Assembly: GCF_016406125.1 (NCBI RefSeq)
Contig: NZ_CP066340.1
Span: 26,031 to 90,030 of the forward strand
Length of the DNA stretch: 64,000 bases
Origin: Alicyclobacillus sp. SO9
GTDB lineage: Bacteria > Bacillota > Bacilli > Alicyclobacillales > Alicyclobacillaceae
Direction of reading: 5' to 3'
The stretch's first letter is position 1. The number at the start of each line of letters is the position of its first letter. Under the pieces are notes generated by a model. That model was not told where the DNA came from. It saw nothing but the letters and a program-made list of their open reading frames with translations, and ran no database searches. The position numbers and the translations under genes were made by a program. Below are positions 27,583 through 36,985 of this stretch, one piece after another.

Positions 27583-28329
27583 ATGAAAGGACATTTATAT
27601 ACAGCTGAGGAGTTGGTTAAACAGTTAAGGCCACAAAAACTAACGCAGAAACTATGGAGATATATGGATTTCACTAAATTTATCAATATGTTAAGTGAGC
27701 GTGCATTGTATTTCCCACGTGCAGACTTATTTAACGACCGCCGAGAAGGCCTTCCTCCTCCTCGAAGTTACCAACGAATCGAACAAGAATTAAGTACATT
27801 ACCATCGCAAATAACCAAAGGGCACATGGAAGAATACCTCGAATATCACGAGAAGATTCGAAGATTGGCTTATGTCAGTTGTTGGCATATGAATGATGAC
27901 GAATCTTTTTCCATGTGGCAAGCCTATGGCGCACGTGAAAACGGCATTGCAATACAGACTACATATAAGAATTTTGAAAAATGTTTTCAGCAGTATAATG
28001 GGGATTTTATACTAGGAAAAATGCTCTACTTGGATTATCAGACTGATGAAATCACGCCATCAAGTCATGTATTTCATTTCTTTCAAAAACGTAACTATTT
28101 TAGCTCTGAGAAAGAATTTCGTGCGGTATTGTTTAACATGAGAAAACAAGATGAATCCCTGGGATATCGCTGGACTGAAAATGGAGTCTACGTTCCAATT
28201 GACTTGCGCCGATTGATCAAAAATGTCTATATTCCACCATTAGCCCCAGACTGGTATTTCAACACAGTAGTTGCTACTCTAGCGAGATTTGGACTTAAAA
28301 CGATACCAGTACAGAAATCAGGCATATAG
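27583..28329 (+). CDS. DUF2971-type protein
   Basis: A 248-residue soluble protein. LWRYMDFTKFINMLSERALY near the N-terminus, then DLFNDRREG and later SCWHMNDDESFSMWQAYG are typical of DUF2971 proteins. GGTGGGG precedes the ATG at 27583. The molecular role of the family is not established; members often lie in variable islands. The next gene, a membrane protein, starts 60 bp later on the same strand. Confidence 0.7.
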   Translation: MKGHLYTAEELVKQLRPQKLTQKLWRYMDFTKFINMLSERALYFPRADLFNDRREGLPPPRSYQRIEQELSTLPSQITKGHMEEYLEYHEKIRRLAYVSCWHMNDDESFSMWQAYGARENGIAIQTTYKNFEKCFQQYNGDFILGKMLYLDYQTDEITPSSHVFHFFQKRNYFSSEKEFRAVLFNMRKQDESLGYRWTENGVYVPIDLRRLIKNVYIPPLAPDWYFNTVVATLARFGLKTIPVQKSGI

Positions 28330-28389
28330 AAATAAAACATTGGATGATATGTGGAAATACAATCATTAGAAATTTAAGTGAGGTGATGT

Positions 28390-29055
28390 GTGACGAAGAA
28401 TAGTATATTTTCCACAATTCTCTTTGTTCTCCCAGGGATCTTAATGATGACAGTTGCTGATCACTTTGGAAAAGCTTCTGCAAAAAAGATGTCGGATTAC
28501 GAAAAAACATTATTCGGAATTGCGTGGAGTGTCCCAATCATGCTGGTTGTCTGGCGCTTATACGTATGGATACTACGACCGCACGTGGGACTTCAGACAT
28601 TTATACTCGGGCTGTCACCTAAGTATCATGCAATTTGGTATCTTGGAACGGCATCTATTGTTGCGTTGATAGCGGGATATATGTATGGGAAACTGGGTGT
28701 CTCACTTGTGGAGTTCCTGATTAATTTGTTACGTGGTAAAGACTCGTTTAGTTATTCCACATCGGTGTGGGAAACATTTTCCGGAAATCGTGAAGAAGCA
28801 TTAATACGGGTTATTAACTTAGCAAATCCAACACAACCGTATTTAGGGACATTGGACCGCTGGTCTACTTCAACGGAATCTGAGAACGGGCTACTTCTAA
28901 AAAATACAGACGAGATGGTGCGACTGAACAAATATCTGCGTTACCCAATAAGAACGTACTACAATACAGCAACAAATACAGTATATGAGTATTTTACTTT
29001 GAATCAAGAAAAAGAAGCACTTAAAAAATTGCGGGCGGACAAAGGGTCATCTTAA
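28390..29055 (+). CDS. DUF6338-like membrane protein
   Basis: A 221-residue protein with three hydrophobic helices (about 8-25, 42-62 and 80-100) and a soluble C-terminal part with WETFSGNREEALIRV. This layout resembles the DUF6338 group. GTG start behind GTGAGGTGATG. Function unknown. It may form a pair with the DUF2971-type gene. Confidence 0.55.
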   Translation: MTKNSIFSTILFVLPGILMMTVADHFGKASAKKMSDYEKTLFGIAWSVPIMLVVWRLYVWILRPHVGLQTFILGLSPKYHAIWYLGTASIVALIAGYMYGKLGVSLVEFLINLLRGKDSFSYSTSVWETFSGNREEALIRVINLANPTQPYLGTLDRWSTSTESENGLLLKNTDEMVRLNKYLRYPIRTYYNTATNTVYEYFTLNQEKEALKKLRADKGSS

Positions 29056-29070
29056 TCCGCCCATACTAAT

Positions 29071-29214
29071 TCAATTGTCTTCTTGAGTATCACTCTCTGT
29101 GTCCAGCTCCCGAATTTGCTCCGAAATTCTGTCTGATTCCTCTGTATGCTTTCCCCGGCTTTTCTCAAAAGTGTCTTCGTGTTTCACTTTTCGTTTTTCA
29201 TTTTCCCCAGGCAT
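29071..29214 (-). CDS. small highly charged protein
   Basis: A 47-residue hydrophilic peptide (begins MPGENEKRKVKHEDTFEKSR) behind GGGAGG; three ATG codons in a row make the start slightly ambiguous. No family recognised. Confidence 0.45.
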   Translation of the reverse strand: MPGENEKRKVKHEDTFEKSRGKHTEESDRISEQIRELDTESDTQEDN

Positions 29215-29436
29215 CATCATACCTCCCATAAAATAAAAAAACTTACAAACTTACAGTTTATAATACACGTTCTACTACATACTTTGTAAAAATTAAGGCT
29301 TAACTTAGTCTCACTCTCACCACACTACCAGCCCACTCCTACACTCAAGTCCGATATTGGCAGCAGCGTTATCGGTAAACAGTGAGCCCTCTTGAATATA
29401 GCGTAGCACCATTAAAACACTGTGGTGTCCTGTTTC

Positions 29437-29550
29437 CAAGGACGTCGCTATGGCACGGGAAGATTTTAAAACAGTGCCGATTAGTGCGAAACGTACACGC
29501 ATTCGCAGAGTTGACTTTCTGGAATGGCTGGTACGGCTATCCGGATAACT
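29437..29550 (+). pseudogene. fragment of an excisionase-type HTH gene
   Basis: The frame gives VSKDVAMAREDFKTVPISAK followed by RVDFLEWL, the second half of an HTH_17-type domain. The start of the gene cannot be found. Confidence 0.35.
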
Positions 29551-29939
29551 GAGAGTAGATGTAGAGATGTAGCAAGGCACAAGTTTAATATTATATCACG
29601 AGGAAGCCGATTTGTTGTAGATAATCCCAGTAGTTGCAAAACGTTAAGTCATACCACTTGAACAGGAGGTGACGACATGCAAGCAGAGACTAAAGAAAGA
29701 GTGGTATTCAGCGAAGAGGTATCGGCTGTGTTCGTCAAGCGAAATGTTGACCACCTTGCTAACCGAATTATTGACCACCCTGAGTAGAACTGCTCCGGCT
29801 ATGAATAGACTCTCGTAGCCAGTGTTGTCAAGTGTCGAGTTACTTGTTGTTAAAAAGAAAGAGCGTCTGTGCTTGCATCGGCTCGTTCCTGGGATACTGT
29901 ATTGTTTTCACTCTTCTCACTAGAGCCCTTCTGCCATCC

Positions 29940-30716
29940 TCATTGTTCCACCCCCGACACAGTCATCTGTTGTCGACTCTGGCTCTCTCGAAATCTAAAA
30001 GATTCCCCCTCAAACAGTAGAATATGAGAGTGATGAGTAAGCCTGTCCAACAGCGCTGTTGTCAGCGTTGCATCATGGAAAACGTCTGTCCAGCGGGCGA
30101 ATTCAAGGTTCGTTGTAATCAGAAGACTCCCCTTTTCATAGCGATGCGCACAGAATTGAAACAGCAATGGTCCGCCTTGTTCTAACGAAACGTACCCGAG
30201 TTCGTCCAAAATGACGAGGTCAAACTTGTCCCAAGTACGCAGGTATCGAGGCAATCTGTACTCAGACTCTGCCTGCAGAAGTTCTTGGATAAGCTGCATT
30301 ACAGAGATGAATCGAACACGGTAGCCTGCTGTAATCGCAGCCATACCAAGCGCAATCGACATGTGCGTCTTGCCCGTTCCAGAACCACCCATGCAAACAA
30401 CATTCTCTTTATCTCGAATAAACTGTCCCTCAGCGAGACCTACAATCTTTGCTTTAGGCAATGCTGGTATAGCTGAGAAGTCGAAATCCTGCAGCGTCTT
30501 TTGAGCGGGAAACTTGGCTTGCCGTGTGTAAGTTAGCAATCGGTTCTGTTGCCTGGATGTAGCTTCTTCGGAAAGGCAGGCTGAAAGAAATTGAAGGGCT
30601 GAGTGGTTCTTGTCTATCGCCTCTCTCGCTAATGCTGCATAGGCTTTACGCAGTCCTGGCATTTTCAGTTCCTTGCAGTGAATATCAATCATGGCGCTGT
30701 AAATTTCCTCACTCAT
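29940..30716 (-). CDS. istB: IS21 helper ATPase IstB
   Basis: A 258-residue AAA+ protein with Walker A (GGSGTGKTHMS, about residues 109-119) and Walker B (VILDELGYV). It helps the transposase to choose and reach target DNA. The start overlaps the istA stop by one base (TAATG), so the two are translated together. Length is normal for IstB. Confidence 0.9.
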   Translation of the reverse strand: MSEEIYSAMIDIHCKELKMPGLRKAYAALAREAIDKNHSALQFLSACLSEEATSRQQNRLLTYTRQAKFPAQKTLQDFDFSAIPALPKAKIVGLAEGQFIRDKENVVCMGGSGTGKTHMSIALGMAAITAGYRVRFISVMQLIQELLQAESEYRLPRYLRTWDKFDLVILDELGYVSLEQGGPLLFQFCAHRYEKGSLLITTNLEFARWTDVFHDATLTTALLDRLTHHSHILLFEGESFRFRESQSRQQMTVSGVEQ

Positions 30717-32185
30717 TAGTGAATCACCCGTTTCGTCAGGGAATCGTATCGTGCAGGATTCTGTTTCATCGTCCGAAATTGTTTGAGTTCATCTGGCACC
30801 GTGAATACAGAGGCTGCGGCGTCCATAGGGAGGAGCTTGGCACGGATTTGATCGGCGGTGACGACATCTGGACCAATGTCTTCAATGGCACGCAATATGT
30901 CCTGGGGAGAAAACGTCCGATGTAGTTGTAGAATCGCAACAAAGTCTTTGTACCCATCCATACGGGTTGCTGTCATTCTACGACGGATACGTTGGTATAC
31001 TTCTGGTAATTGACGGACAACAGCGGCGTGCGTGGCAGCATGGGGCTTGTAGGCTAAGACGGGGAGGTAATGGTCTAATTCCAGAAATGTCTCATTCCTA
31101 TCGTGGCAACGGACGTGCGTGGCTACCACTCTCTCCCGGTCCAGCACTTCTATGCGCTCGGCGTATGCCATGAGCGTCAAAGTCTTGCCCACATAGATGC
31201 TGGGCACAGAATATCGATTGCGTTCAAAGTTTACGAGACAGAGTTTGTTTACAACCACAGGATGGGCTGTGGCACAACGATAAGGGTGTGTGGGAAGCGG
31301 GCGCAGTGCCAACTGTTCCTGCTCCCACTCAGACCAGCGCTTGTCTCGCTGTTTGGTGCACCAATCTAGAAGTTGGGCGTTCAGCGCATCTAAGTCCGGT
31401 ACGTCTGGAACTGGGACGCAAGTGTTGCGACGAACATAACCGACGCTGTTTTCTACGCCTCCCTTTTCATGTGGCTCCCCGGGTCGGCAGAAGTCACTGT
31501 CAAAGAGGTAGTGTGCTCGTAGACTGGACAGAAGCTGATGTTCCTCTCTCAAAGGTCCCGCTAAGATCTTCGTGACTGCAGTCTTGGGATTGTCATAACG
31601 GACATCCCCAGGCACGCCCCCGAACCATTCAAAAGCCAAGCGATGCCCTTCTAAAAACGCTTCCAGTTTTTCTGTGTGAAAAGCATGAGCAAAAGGAACA
31701 CCACTACTGCGCATCCGCATGACAAATATACAGACTTTCTTTGTCTCGTTGCCTAGTTTTATAACAACATGACCAAAGTCGACTTCCGCTAGTTCGCCCG
31801 CATCAGCTGTCAGTGGAATAAAGGCTTCTTTCTTCTTATTGCGGATACGAGCTACCCAGTGGCGGACGGTGGATTCAGCAGCAGTAAACTCCTCCGGATA
31901 CTCCTCTTTAAGGCGTTCATGAATTCTGGCTGATGTATGCCGCTGCTTCTTTGGGACGCTAGGCGCTTCATCTTCACGCAGCCAAGTTTCAATGATTGGT
32001 AGCCATTGTTCCATCACCGGACGAGGACGAGGCTTCGTCAATGTGTACTGTGGAATCTCCGAATTTTTCAACATCTTACGCACCGTTTGGCGAGCAACTT
32101 TACAGCTCTTACTAATTTCCCGAATAGACCAACCCTCAACATAGTGCTTTTTCCTGATATACTCTTTATCGACCATCCCGTACAT
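30716..32185 (-). CDS. istA: IS21 transposase IstA
   Basis: A 489-residue transposase. An N-terminal helix-turn-helix (WSIREISKSCKVARQTVRKM) is followed by an integrase-type catalytic core with LAEVDFGHV (first Asp), VRYDNPKTAV (second Asp) and KGGVENSVGYVRR (Glu). The C-terminal DNA-binding domain is present. It appears intact. Confidence 0.9.
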   Translation of the reverse strand: MYGMVDKEYIRKKHYVEGWSIREISKSCKVARQTVRKMLKNSEIPQYTLTKPRPRPVMEQWLPIIETWLREDEAPSVPKKQRHTSARIHERLKEEYPEEFTAAESTVRHWVARIRNKKKEAFIPLTADAGELAEVDFGHVVIKLGNETKKVCIFVMRMRSSGVPFAHAFHTEKLEAFLEGHRLAFEWFGGVPGDVRYDNPKTAVTKILAGPLREEHQLLSSLRAHYLFDSDFCRPGEPHEKGGVENSVGYVRRNTCVPVPDVPDLDALNAQLLDWCTKQRDKRWSEWEQEQLALRPLPTHPYRCATAHPVVVNKLCLVNFERNRYSVPSIYVGKTLTLMAYAERIEVLDRERVVATHVRCHDRNETFLELDHYLPVLAYKPHAATHAAVVRQLPEVYQRIRRRMTATRMDGYKDFVAILQLHRTFSPQDILRAIEDIGPDVVTADQIRAKLLPMDAAASVFTVPDELKQFRTMKQNPARYDSLTKRVIH

Positions 32186-32620
32186 TCCTTTCCTCCTGTC
32201 CGCCTAACGTTACCCAACTACAGCGTACAGGAACTGGATTGAGGGGTGGTCAACTTTTTGGTTGTCAAGGTACCTCCACGTGGTCAACTTTTATATTAGC
32301 GAACACATCGGCCCTTATCATTCCGATCCTCCTCCGTGGATTAGCACGCAGGAGAAAGCGTCTGGCGCAGCAAGCGCGGGAGCAGAGGGAACAGGAGACT
32401 AGTAGCCGCATAGAATAAGTGCTTTGGTATCCTAGAAGGATTCGCTAAAATGGTTGGTCTGAGGGCCTCAATTTTATTCAGAGACATCAAGGAGTATATT
32501 GCCATTCTTACTCAGACCTCAAAATTGGGGGTTGATCAATTCTTCACCGCAAGTAGGTATCAAGCAGGTACTTGCAGACGTTACCTTCGCTATAATCCCC
32601 GCATTAATATGACATGGGAA

Positions 32621-32650
32621 AAGGCAGCGTGTATAGGTGTACGCTGCCTT
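32621..32650. repeat. 10-bp inverted repeat
   Basis: AAGGCAGCGT and ACGCTGCCTT are perfect arms with a 10-base loop. No gene was called in 32417-32758. Confidence 0.5.
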
Positions 32651-32758
32651 AACCACAGTTACCGCAATATTTCTAAATGGAGGCAATGCAAGAATATCGA
32701 ACTTCATGTAACCCGTCGATAATCTTCTGTGTGAAGAATTTACGAAAGGAGAATTGGA

Positions 32759-32908
32759 ATGACTGAGTGTGAACGACTAGGCGTTCATTGCACCAACGAA
32801 CCAAGCGAAGAAGCGCTAGATAATTTTTGGAAGATCGCAGCTCGTATCGCGATGAGATACGCAAAAGAGGAATTACAGCGTGAACGAGAGATGAAGCAAG
32901 AAGCCTAA
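32759..32908 (+). CDS. small charged protein
   Basis: A 49-residue helical, charged peptide with two Cys near the N-terminus. AAAGGAG precedes the ATG. It lies just before the Rha-like gene and may be a phage gene. Function unknown. Confidence 0.45.
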   Translation: MTECERLGVHCTNEPSEEALDNFWKIAARIAMRYAKEELQREREMKQEA

Positions 32909-32983
32909 CAACTGCATAGGGTACGTGCTTCGGCACTACCCGAGGAAAAAGTTAGACAAGCCTATGTGAGAGGAGATGCAGTA

Positions 32984-33451
32984 ATGAACGAACGCAGGAT
33001 TGTAGCACGCGGTGGCAAATTTGTTGCAGATAGTCGGGAAGTTGCAAGAGTGACGGAAACGAGACACCACAACCTCATTGCAAAGATAGACGGCTTTGTA
33101 AAAGTCCTTGTTACTGACCTTAACTTTAAGGTGAGTGACTTCTTCCTCGAAACGAGTTACCAAGACACCACCGGACGTACCTTGAAGCGCTACGACATCA
33201 CGCGCAAAGGTTGCGACATGGTTGCAAACAAGACGACCAGAGGGAAAGAGAGTTGCAACTCAAGCCTACGAGCAATGAGCTTTTCCCCGATTCTGGGGAG
33301 AAGTGATATGGCCATGTGGCTGAGACATTGGCGGTTCCGCTTTTTGCGTATTCGCGATGAGTCCAGCTTTGGATCCACCTGTTCTATTGCTTATGGAACT
33401 ATTACCCATTTCGGTGGTCCCATTTATCGCAGGAACAAGAGAGAGTTGTGA
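32984..33451 (+). pseudogene. Rha-family phage regulator, 3' end lost
   Basis: The first 80 residues match the Rha pattern: DSREVARVTETRHHNLIAKI, then LNFKVSDFFLETSYQDTTGR and RKGCDMVANK. The usual C-terminal continuation is missing and the frame runs on into unrelated text. AGAGGAG precedes the ATG. Rha proteins are prophage-encoded regulators. This copy is truncated or frameshifted. Confidence 0.65.
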
Positions 33452-33684
33452 TTCCATCAGAAAACAATATCAGTGTAACATGACTGTAATAGAAGGTTCT
33501 TATACTCTAAATCAGTAAGTGAGTTCGCTCACATTTGACCCCCTTATGAAAATATATATTACGTTTACGCCGCCTTCATGGGCGGCTATTTTATTGGCGC
33601 AGCAGATAAGCAGGTTACAAAGGGTGATAACACTTCAGGTGAGTCCAGCTTTGGATCCTCCTCTTCTATCGTTGATGGAACTCT
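33357..33684. repeat. pair of short direct repeats with conserved frame
   Basis: GAGTCCAGCTTTGGATCC begins both copies (33359 and 33640); the similarity goes on for about 25 bp. In one frame both give SPALDPP followed by a hydrophobic stretch with LMEL. The substitutions between the copies mostly keep this peptide, which hints at two related coding fragments. No function is assigned. Confidence 0.4.
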
Positions 33685-34203
33685 ACGCAATTTGCGTATG
33701 GTCGCGAGGAGAGAATTTAACCGTGGACAAATTGACGATGGTTGCATCAAAAAAGGACCCGAAGGTCCCGTGATGCACAATATATGTCACTGGCCAAACT
33801 CCGCTTTAATCCGGCTTGTTGCACCTCTAATTCCATTAAAGAGAACAATGCCGGATAGGATTGCTGCAAACGCCATGATCATCTGCATCTTCTATCACGC
33901 CCCAATGTTCTGTTCTAGCAGACGCCCCACCTTCGCATACTGCCGCGATGACCACAGATGTCATCTCACCTATCCATGTAAGTCCCTTTTTGGAAGAATT
34001 AAGGATTAAAGAAGAGAGACCTACACTAGGTCTCTCTTTTGTACACAGTCACAGTGAAAATGTGTTGTTTACGATGAATATGACTATCGATAAAGGGTGA
34101 TCTGACGGACTATGAGGTAGATCTAAGGCTATTTGTGGTGGAACCACGGTTATTTTCTGGATCGAATTTGGGATCTCCAGAAATATAGTCGGAGGTGATA
34201 AAA
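33452..34203. other. region without an intact gene
   Basis: It holds the second SPALDPP-type fragment, a GGACC-CGAA-GGTCC hairpin near 33755 and the terminator at 34014-34040. Longer open frames here lack ribosome binding sites. Confidence 0.4.
34014..34040 (+). terminator. rho-independent terminator
   Basis: AGAGAGACC and GGTCTCTCT pair around a 6-base loop, then a short T-run. Confidence 0.75.
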
Positions 34204-34296
34204 ATGCACATTGTTATTAATGTGGCTTCTCTGACAATATTGTTTCACCACATCACTATTGTTGTGACGATTTGCAGACCATCCAAGAAGAAGTAA
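34204..34296 (+). CDS. 30-residue hydrophobic peptide, possible type I toxin
   Basis: Begins MHIVINVASLTILFHHITIV and ends with a basic SKKK tail, so one membrane helix with a positive end. A strong GGAGGTG lies 6 bases before the ATG. Size, single helix and basic tail match small membrane toxins of type I systems. No antitoxin RNA is proven, but a possible structured RNA begins 40 bp downstream. Confidence 0.45.
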   Translation: MHIVINVASLTILFHHITIVVTICRPSKKK

Positions 34297-34336
34297 TTAG
34301 CAATAATTGAACTGTTTGTTTTCCGCAAGTTAAAAA

Positions 34337-34536
34337 TGCAGAGAAACGCGGCGTTAGAATTCCCAGTAATAAAACGCTATATCTATCTGTGCTAAGGAAG
34401 TTGCTTGAGATGGAGCCTCTGCGATCGTATATAGGTTGGAAGGACTCACGGCTTCAGAAACTCAGAGGCTATCACGCTCGCGCCTCCCTATCAAGCGCGC
34501 GTAAAATCGGGAAATACGCTGCCGCATTTCTCTGCA
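34337..34536. ncRNA. candidate structured RNA (about 200 nt)
   Basis: The ends pair: TGCAGAGAAACGCGGC (34337-34352) with GCCGCATTTCTCTGCA (34521-34536), one mismatch. Inside this, TTCCC (34360-34364) pairs with GGGAA (34509-34513), GCTTGA (34403-34408) with TCAAGC (34491-34496), and AGCCTCTG (34414-34421) with CAGAGGCT (34463-34470). Four nested stems in one gene-free stretch are unlikely by chance. I do not recognise the class; a small mobile element with inverted ends is the alternative. Confidence 0.4.
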
Positions 34537-34767
34537 AATCATAAATGTTTTTTCTTCATGGGTGGATACGCAGGATTATGACATCGTTTGTAATCCTTTT
34601 GAGCACTTGTTTATCGGAGCCATACTCTCGATGGGATTTAATATTGCTCATTTAGGTGTAGGACTTGCAAAAGACCCCAATCCCTAGCGCAAAATCTTCT
34701 CCTTCTCATTCGCCTGCGTAAGTTGATCAGTCAACGGATCATCGTTACAAATCAAGGAAAATCGTCG

Positions 34768-34959
34768 TCACATTTGCGATATCCGGTATCGAACGCTTGT
34801 CCTATCAGGTGTAACCATCCAGGCGTCCTCTCGGCTAATGGACTCAATCTGCACTCTGCTTCTTTTCGCAAACTTCTGGATGGCCGCTTCAAGTTCTTCT
34901 GTTATCGGCAGCGTATAAACCGTTGGATCGCTGTAGACCTGGTAGAACGAGTAGCGCAT
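34768..34959 (-). CDS. hypothetical small protein
   Basis: A 63-residue protein beginning MRYSFYQVYSDPTVYTLPIT. GAGGG precedes the ATG at 34959; the frame start at 35028 has no site. No family recognised. Confidence 0.5.
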   Translation of the reverse strand: MRYSFYQVYSDPTVYTLPITEELEAAIQKFAKRSRVQIESISREDAWMVTPDRTSVRYRISQM

Positions 34960-35137
34960 AGGATTCCCTCTTTCACAAGCGCATGGTATCGCGTCCCAAC
35001 AATAGCGCAATCTTTCTATTCCATTCAACTGCGTTCAATTGCATGTATAATGCAAAGGCTTTTAGGGTGGAGTAGAATAATGGATATTGTGGTAAAGGGT
35101 GTTTTAGACGTAGGAATATAGAGAGGGATAATGGCCT

Positions 35138-36172
35138 TTGAATAAAATTGTTATGGGAATAGTTGTTACTTGTACATTGGGTCTATCGTTGGGGCTGTCC
35201 GGTTGTGATCCTTTAAGTTCACAGGTATCTAAGACAACAGCCGCTAACCTCCCGGCCGGCTATAAAACAAAACCAATGGTCTCAAAGGATTTGGGAGGGC
35301 AGCTATTCCTTGGCGTGTTCCGTCCTTCCAAGGGAGGGAATGCAGACACATTGATCGCTGCAATTTACAAAAAAGGTAAAAAAGGTCCTAGTATCTTGTC
35401 GTCACAAGATTTACCTCAGACCGGTTTTTCAGACGGAACCCCAACTCTAAAAACATATAGTTTCAATGGGTTTAAAATGCCTGTTGTACTTTGTGCATTA
35501 GGGGGAATGGCCCCAAGCAATCCCTATTCTGCAGACGTTTTTGTTGACTCTAATGGACACGTGTTTTCAGATGGCTCATATACGATGGGCACCTATTCGG
35601 GGATGAAATCGATTAGTTCGAAAATGGCTAAAGCAGTTCAACCAATCAGTGACCCCGGTTCAATGCAAGGGATTGCGCTTTTTGACGGAACAAGCGCAAG
35701 GCTTCTTCGATACAGTCCTAAAAATCACTTAGCAATGACAGATTCGATTAAACAACAAAGCCAACTTATACCACTTGAAGAAAGTAACTCTCCTTACATA
35801 GAGGTCTCTTTAACTTTGAACGCCAACGGAGCTCCATCCTCGATATCGGATGTATTAGGGACTTTTCAAAATCAGTCCAAGGATCCAACTACAGGGCTGA
35901 CAACCATTACAGTGAAATCAGGTACGTCTGTAGCCATTAATACCGAAAGTATGTTAAATGCTACGATTTATAACGATCTACAAGGCCCCGGGGGCATCAG
36001 CAATGTTGTAGGCAACAGGGCTGTAGGTAGATTTTTGCAGGGGCAATTCATAGCCGAAACAGATATTCAATCATCACTTAAAACAGGACCGCTTAAGCCT
36101 GGAGAATATCGATTCTTAGTAGAGAACAATAGGGATAGTTCATTTATACAATTTATCGTACATGTAGAATAA
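35138..36172 (+). CDS. lipoprotein of unknown function
   Basis: A 344-residue protein with a lipoprotein signal: basic start, hydrophobic core and lipobox LSGC (Cys about residue 23). The mature part is beta-rich and polar. TTG start behind AGAGGG. It is followed by a second gene with an N-terminal anchor, so both may act at the outer face of the membrane. No enzyme motif seen. Confidence 0.65.
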   Translation: MNKIVMGIVVTCTLGLSLGLSGCDPLSSQVSKTTAANLPAGYKTKPMVSKDLGGQLFLGVFRPSKGGNADTLIAAIYKKGKKGPSILSSQDLPQTGFSDGTPTLKTYSFNGFKMPVVLCALGGMAPSNPYSADVFVDSNGHVFSDGSYTMGTYSGMKSISSKMAKAVQPISDPGSMQGIALFDGTSARLLRYSPKNHLAMTDSIKQQSQLIPLEESNSPYIEVSLTLNANGAPSSISDVLGTFQNQSKDPTTGLTTITVKSGTSVAINTESMLNATIYNDLQGPGGISNVVGNRAVGRFLQGQFIAETDIQSSLKTGPLKPGEYRFLVENNRDSSFIQFIVHVE

Positions 36173-36249
36173 TCGACACCATTCAATTGCATGAATCGGT
36201 TAACTTGTTTAACGCCCTAAAGAGCGTTAATTGAGACAAGGACGGATGC

Positions 36250-36657
36250 ATGATGCAAAAGTACAGTTGGAAACTAGGGTTAGGAACATTCATCGTATTG
36301 GCCTCCTTTTTTTATTGGTACGACCATCGTCCTCAAAGATTCGAGCAGCGGTTTCTTAACTTTATCCCCAAAAATGAAATTGGTGCGCCTCACAACATGA
36401 AGTACCTTGTCGAACATGATGCGGGCGATGGAGGCTATTATAAGTCCAACGAACTACCTGGAAAAATCGTTGTCACACCAGGTTCGAACGGAAGTCACCT
36501 GATTAATTGGACGCTCCCTTCTCCCACCCTCGGGAAAATCACCTATAAATTCGAGCTTGAGAAAAATGGATTTCTTACCGCTAAAAACACATGGTCAAAT
36601 CAACTCATGGGCAAGTATATTCCTTCTAGCGCTATTCCTACCAATTCCGCGTCCTAA
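36250..36657 (+). CDS. membrane-anchored small extracytoplasmic protein
   Basis: A 135-residue protein with one N-terminal membrane helix (about 8-24) and a beta-rich outer part. It follows the lipoprotein gene by 77 bp on the same strand. No family recognised. Confidence 0.5.
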   Translation: MMQKYSWKLGLGTFIVLASFFYWYDHRPQRFEQRFLNFIPKNEIGAPHNMKYLVEHDAGDGGYYKSNELPGKIVVTPGSNGSHLINWTLPSPTLGKITYKFELEKNGFLTAKNTWSNQLMGKYIPSSAIPTNSAS

Positions 36658-36898
36658 TCATGGTGTCTTCAATTTTGGACTGAAAAAATAAGATTGGGGA
36701 ACCGCAATAGATTCAGTTTTTCCACTTCATGTATCATATGGTCAAGCACTGCACTGTGTGTACCTTATGTACTCCGATGTAACCGAAATCCTCATGAAAT
36801 CGCACATCCGACTATTCCGACACCCCCTATGGGGGCGCGCAGCTTCTTGGTCATCCTTACTATTTGGACGGTCTTATGGAGGTTGCACGATGTTTAAC

Positions 36899-36964
36899 AA
36901 GGTAAATAACATTGTAAAACAACCCGCATAAGCATATAGTTAATTATAAGGTAAATAACATTGT
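36899..36964. promoter_or_regulatory. two 17-bp direct repeats upstream of the RHH gene
   Basis: AAGGTAAATAACATTGT occurs at 36899-36915 and 36948-36964, 49 bp apart, just before a ribbon-helix-helix gene. A likely operator pair. Confidence 0.6.
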
Positions 36965-36985
36965 TTATAGAATGGAGAACAGCAC

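Larger units (their letters stand above)
29744..32297 (-). mobile_element. IS21-family insertion sequence (about 2.55 kb)
   Basis: The ends carry repeated TTGACCAC strings, as in IS21: ATGTTGACCACC and a second copy near 29771 on the left, and two GTGGTCAACTTTT copies on the right. AGCGAA lies directly outside at 29738-29743 and 32298-32303. It carries istA and istB. Confidence 0.85.
29677..32416 (+). pseudogene. small gene split by the IS21-type element
   Basis: The 5' part (29677-29743) begins with ATG behind AGGAGGTG. The right flank reads NTSALIIPILLRGLARRRKR and ends at a stop at 32416. The two parts join in frame only if one A is missing from the right target copy (AGCGAAA). The joined product would be about 60 residues with one membrane helix and a basic tail. 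This reconstruction is tentative. Confidence 0.35.

Noticed and set aside
33578..34009. Plus-strand frame of 143 residues
   Set aside because: No ribosome binding site, unusual composition, and it overlaps the SPALDPP frame in another phase.
34723..35121. Plus-strand frame of 132 residues
   Set aside because: It is antisense to the 34768-34959 gene, which has a proper start.
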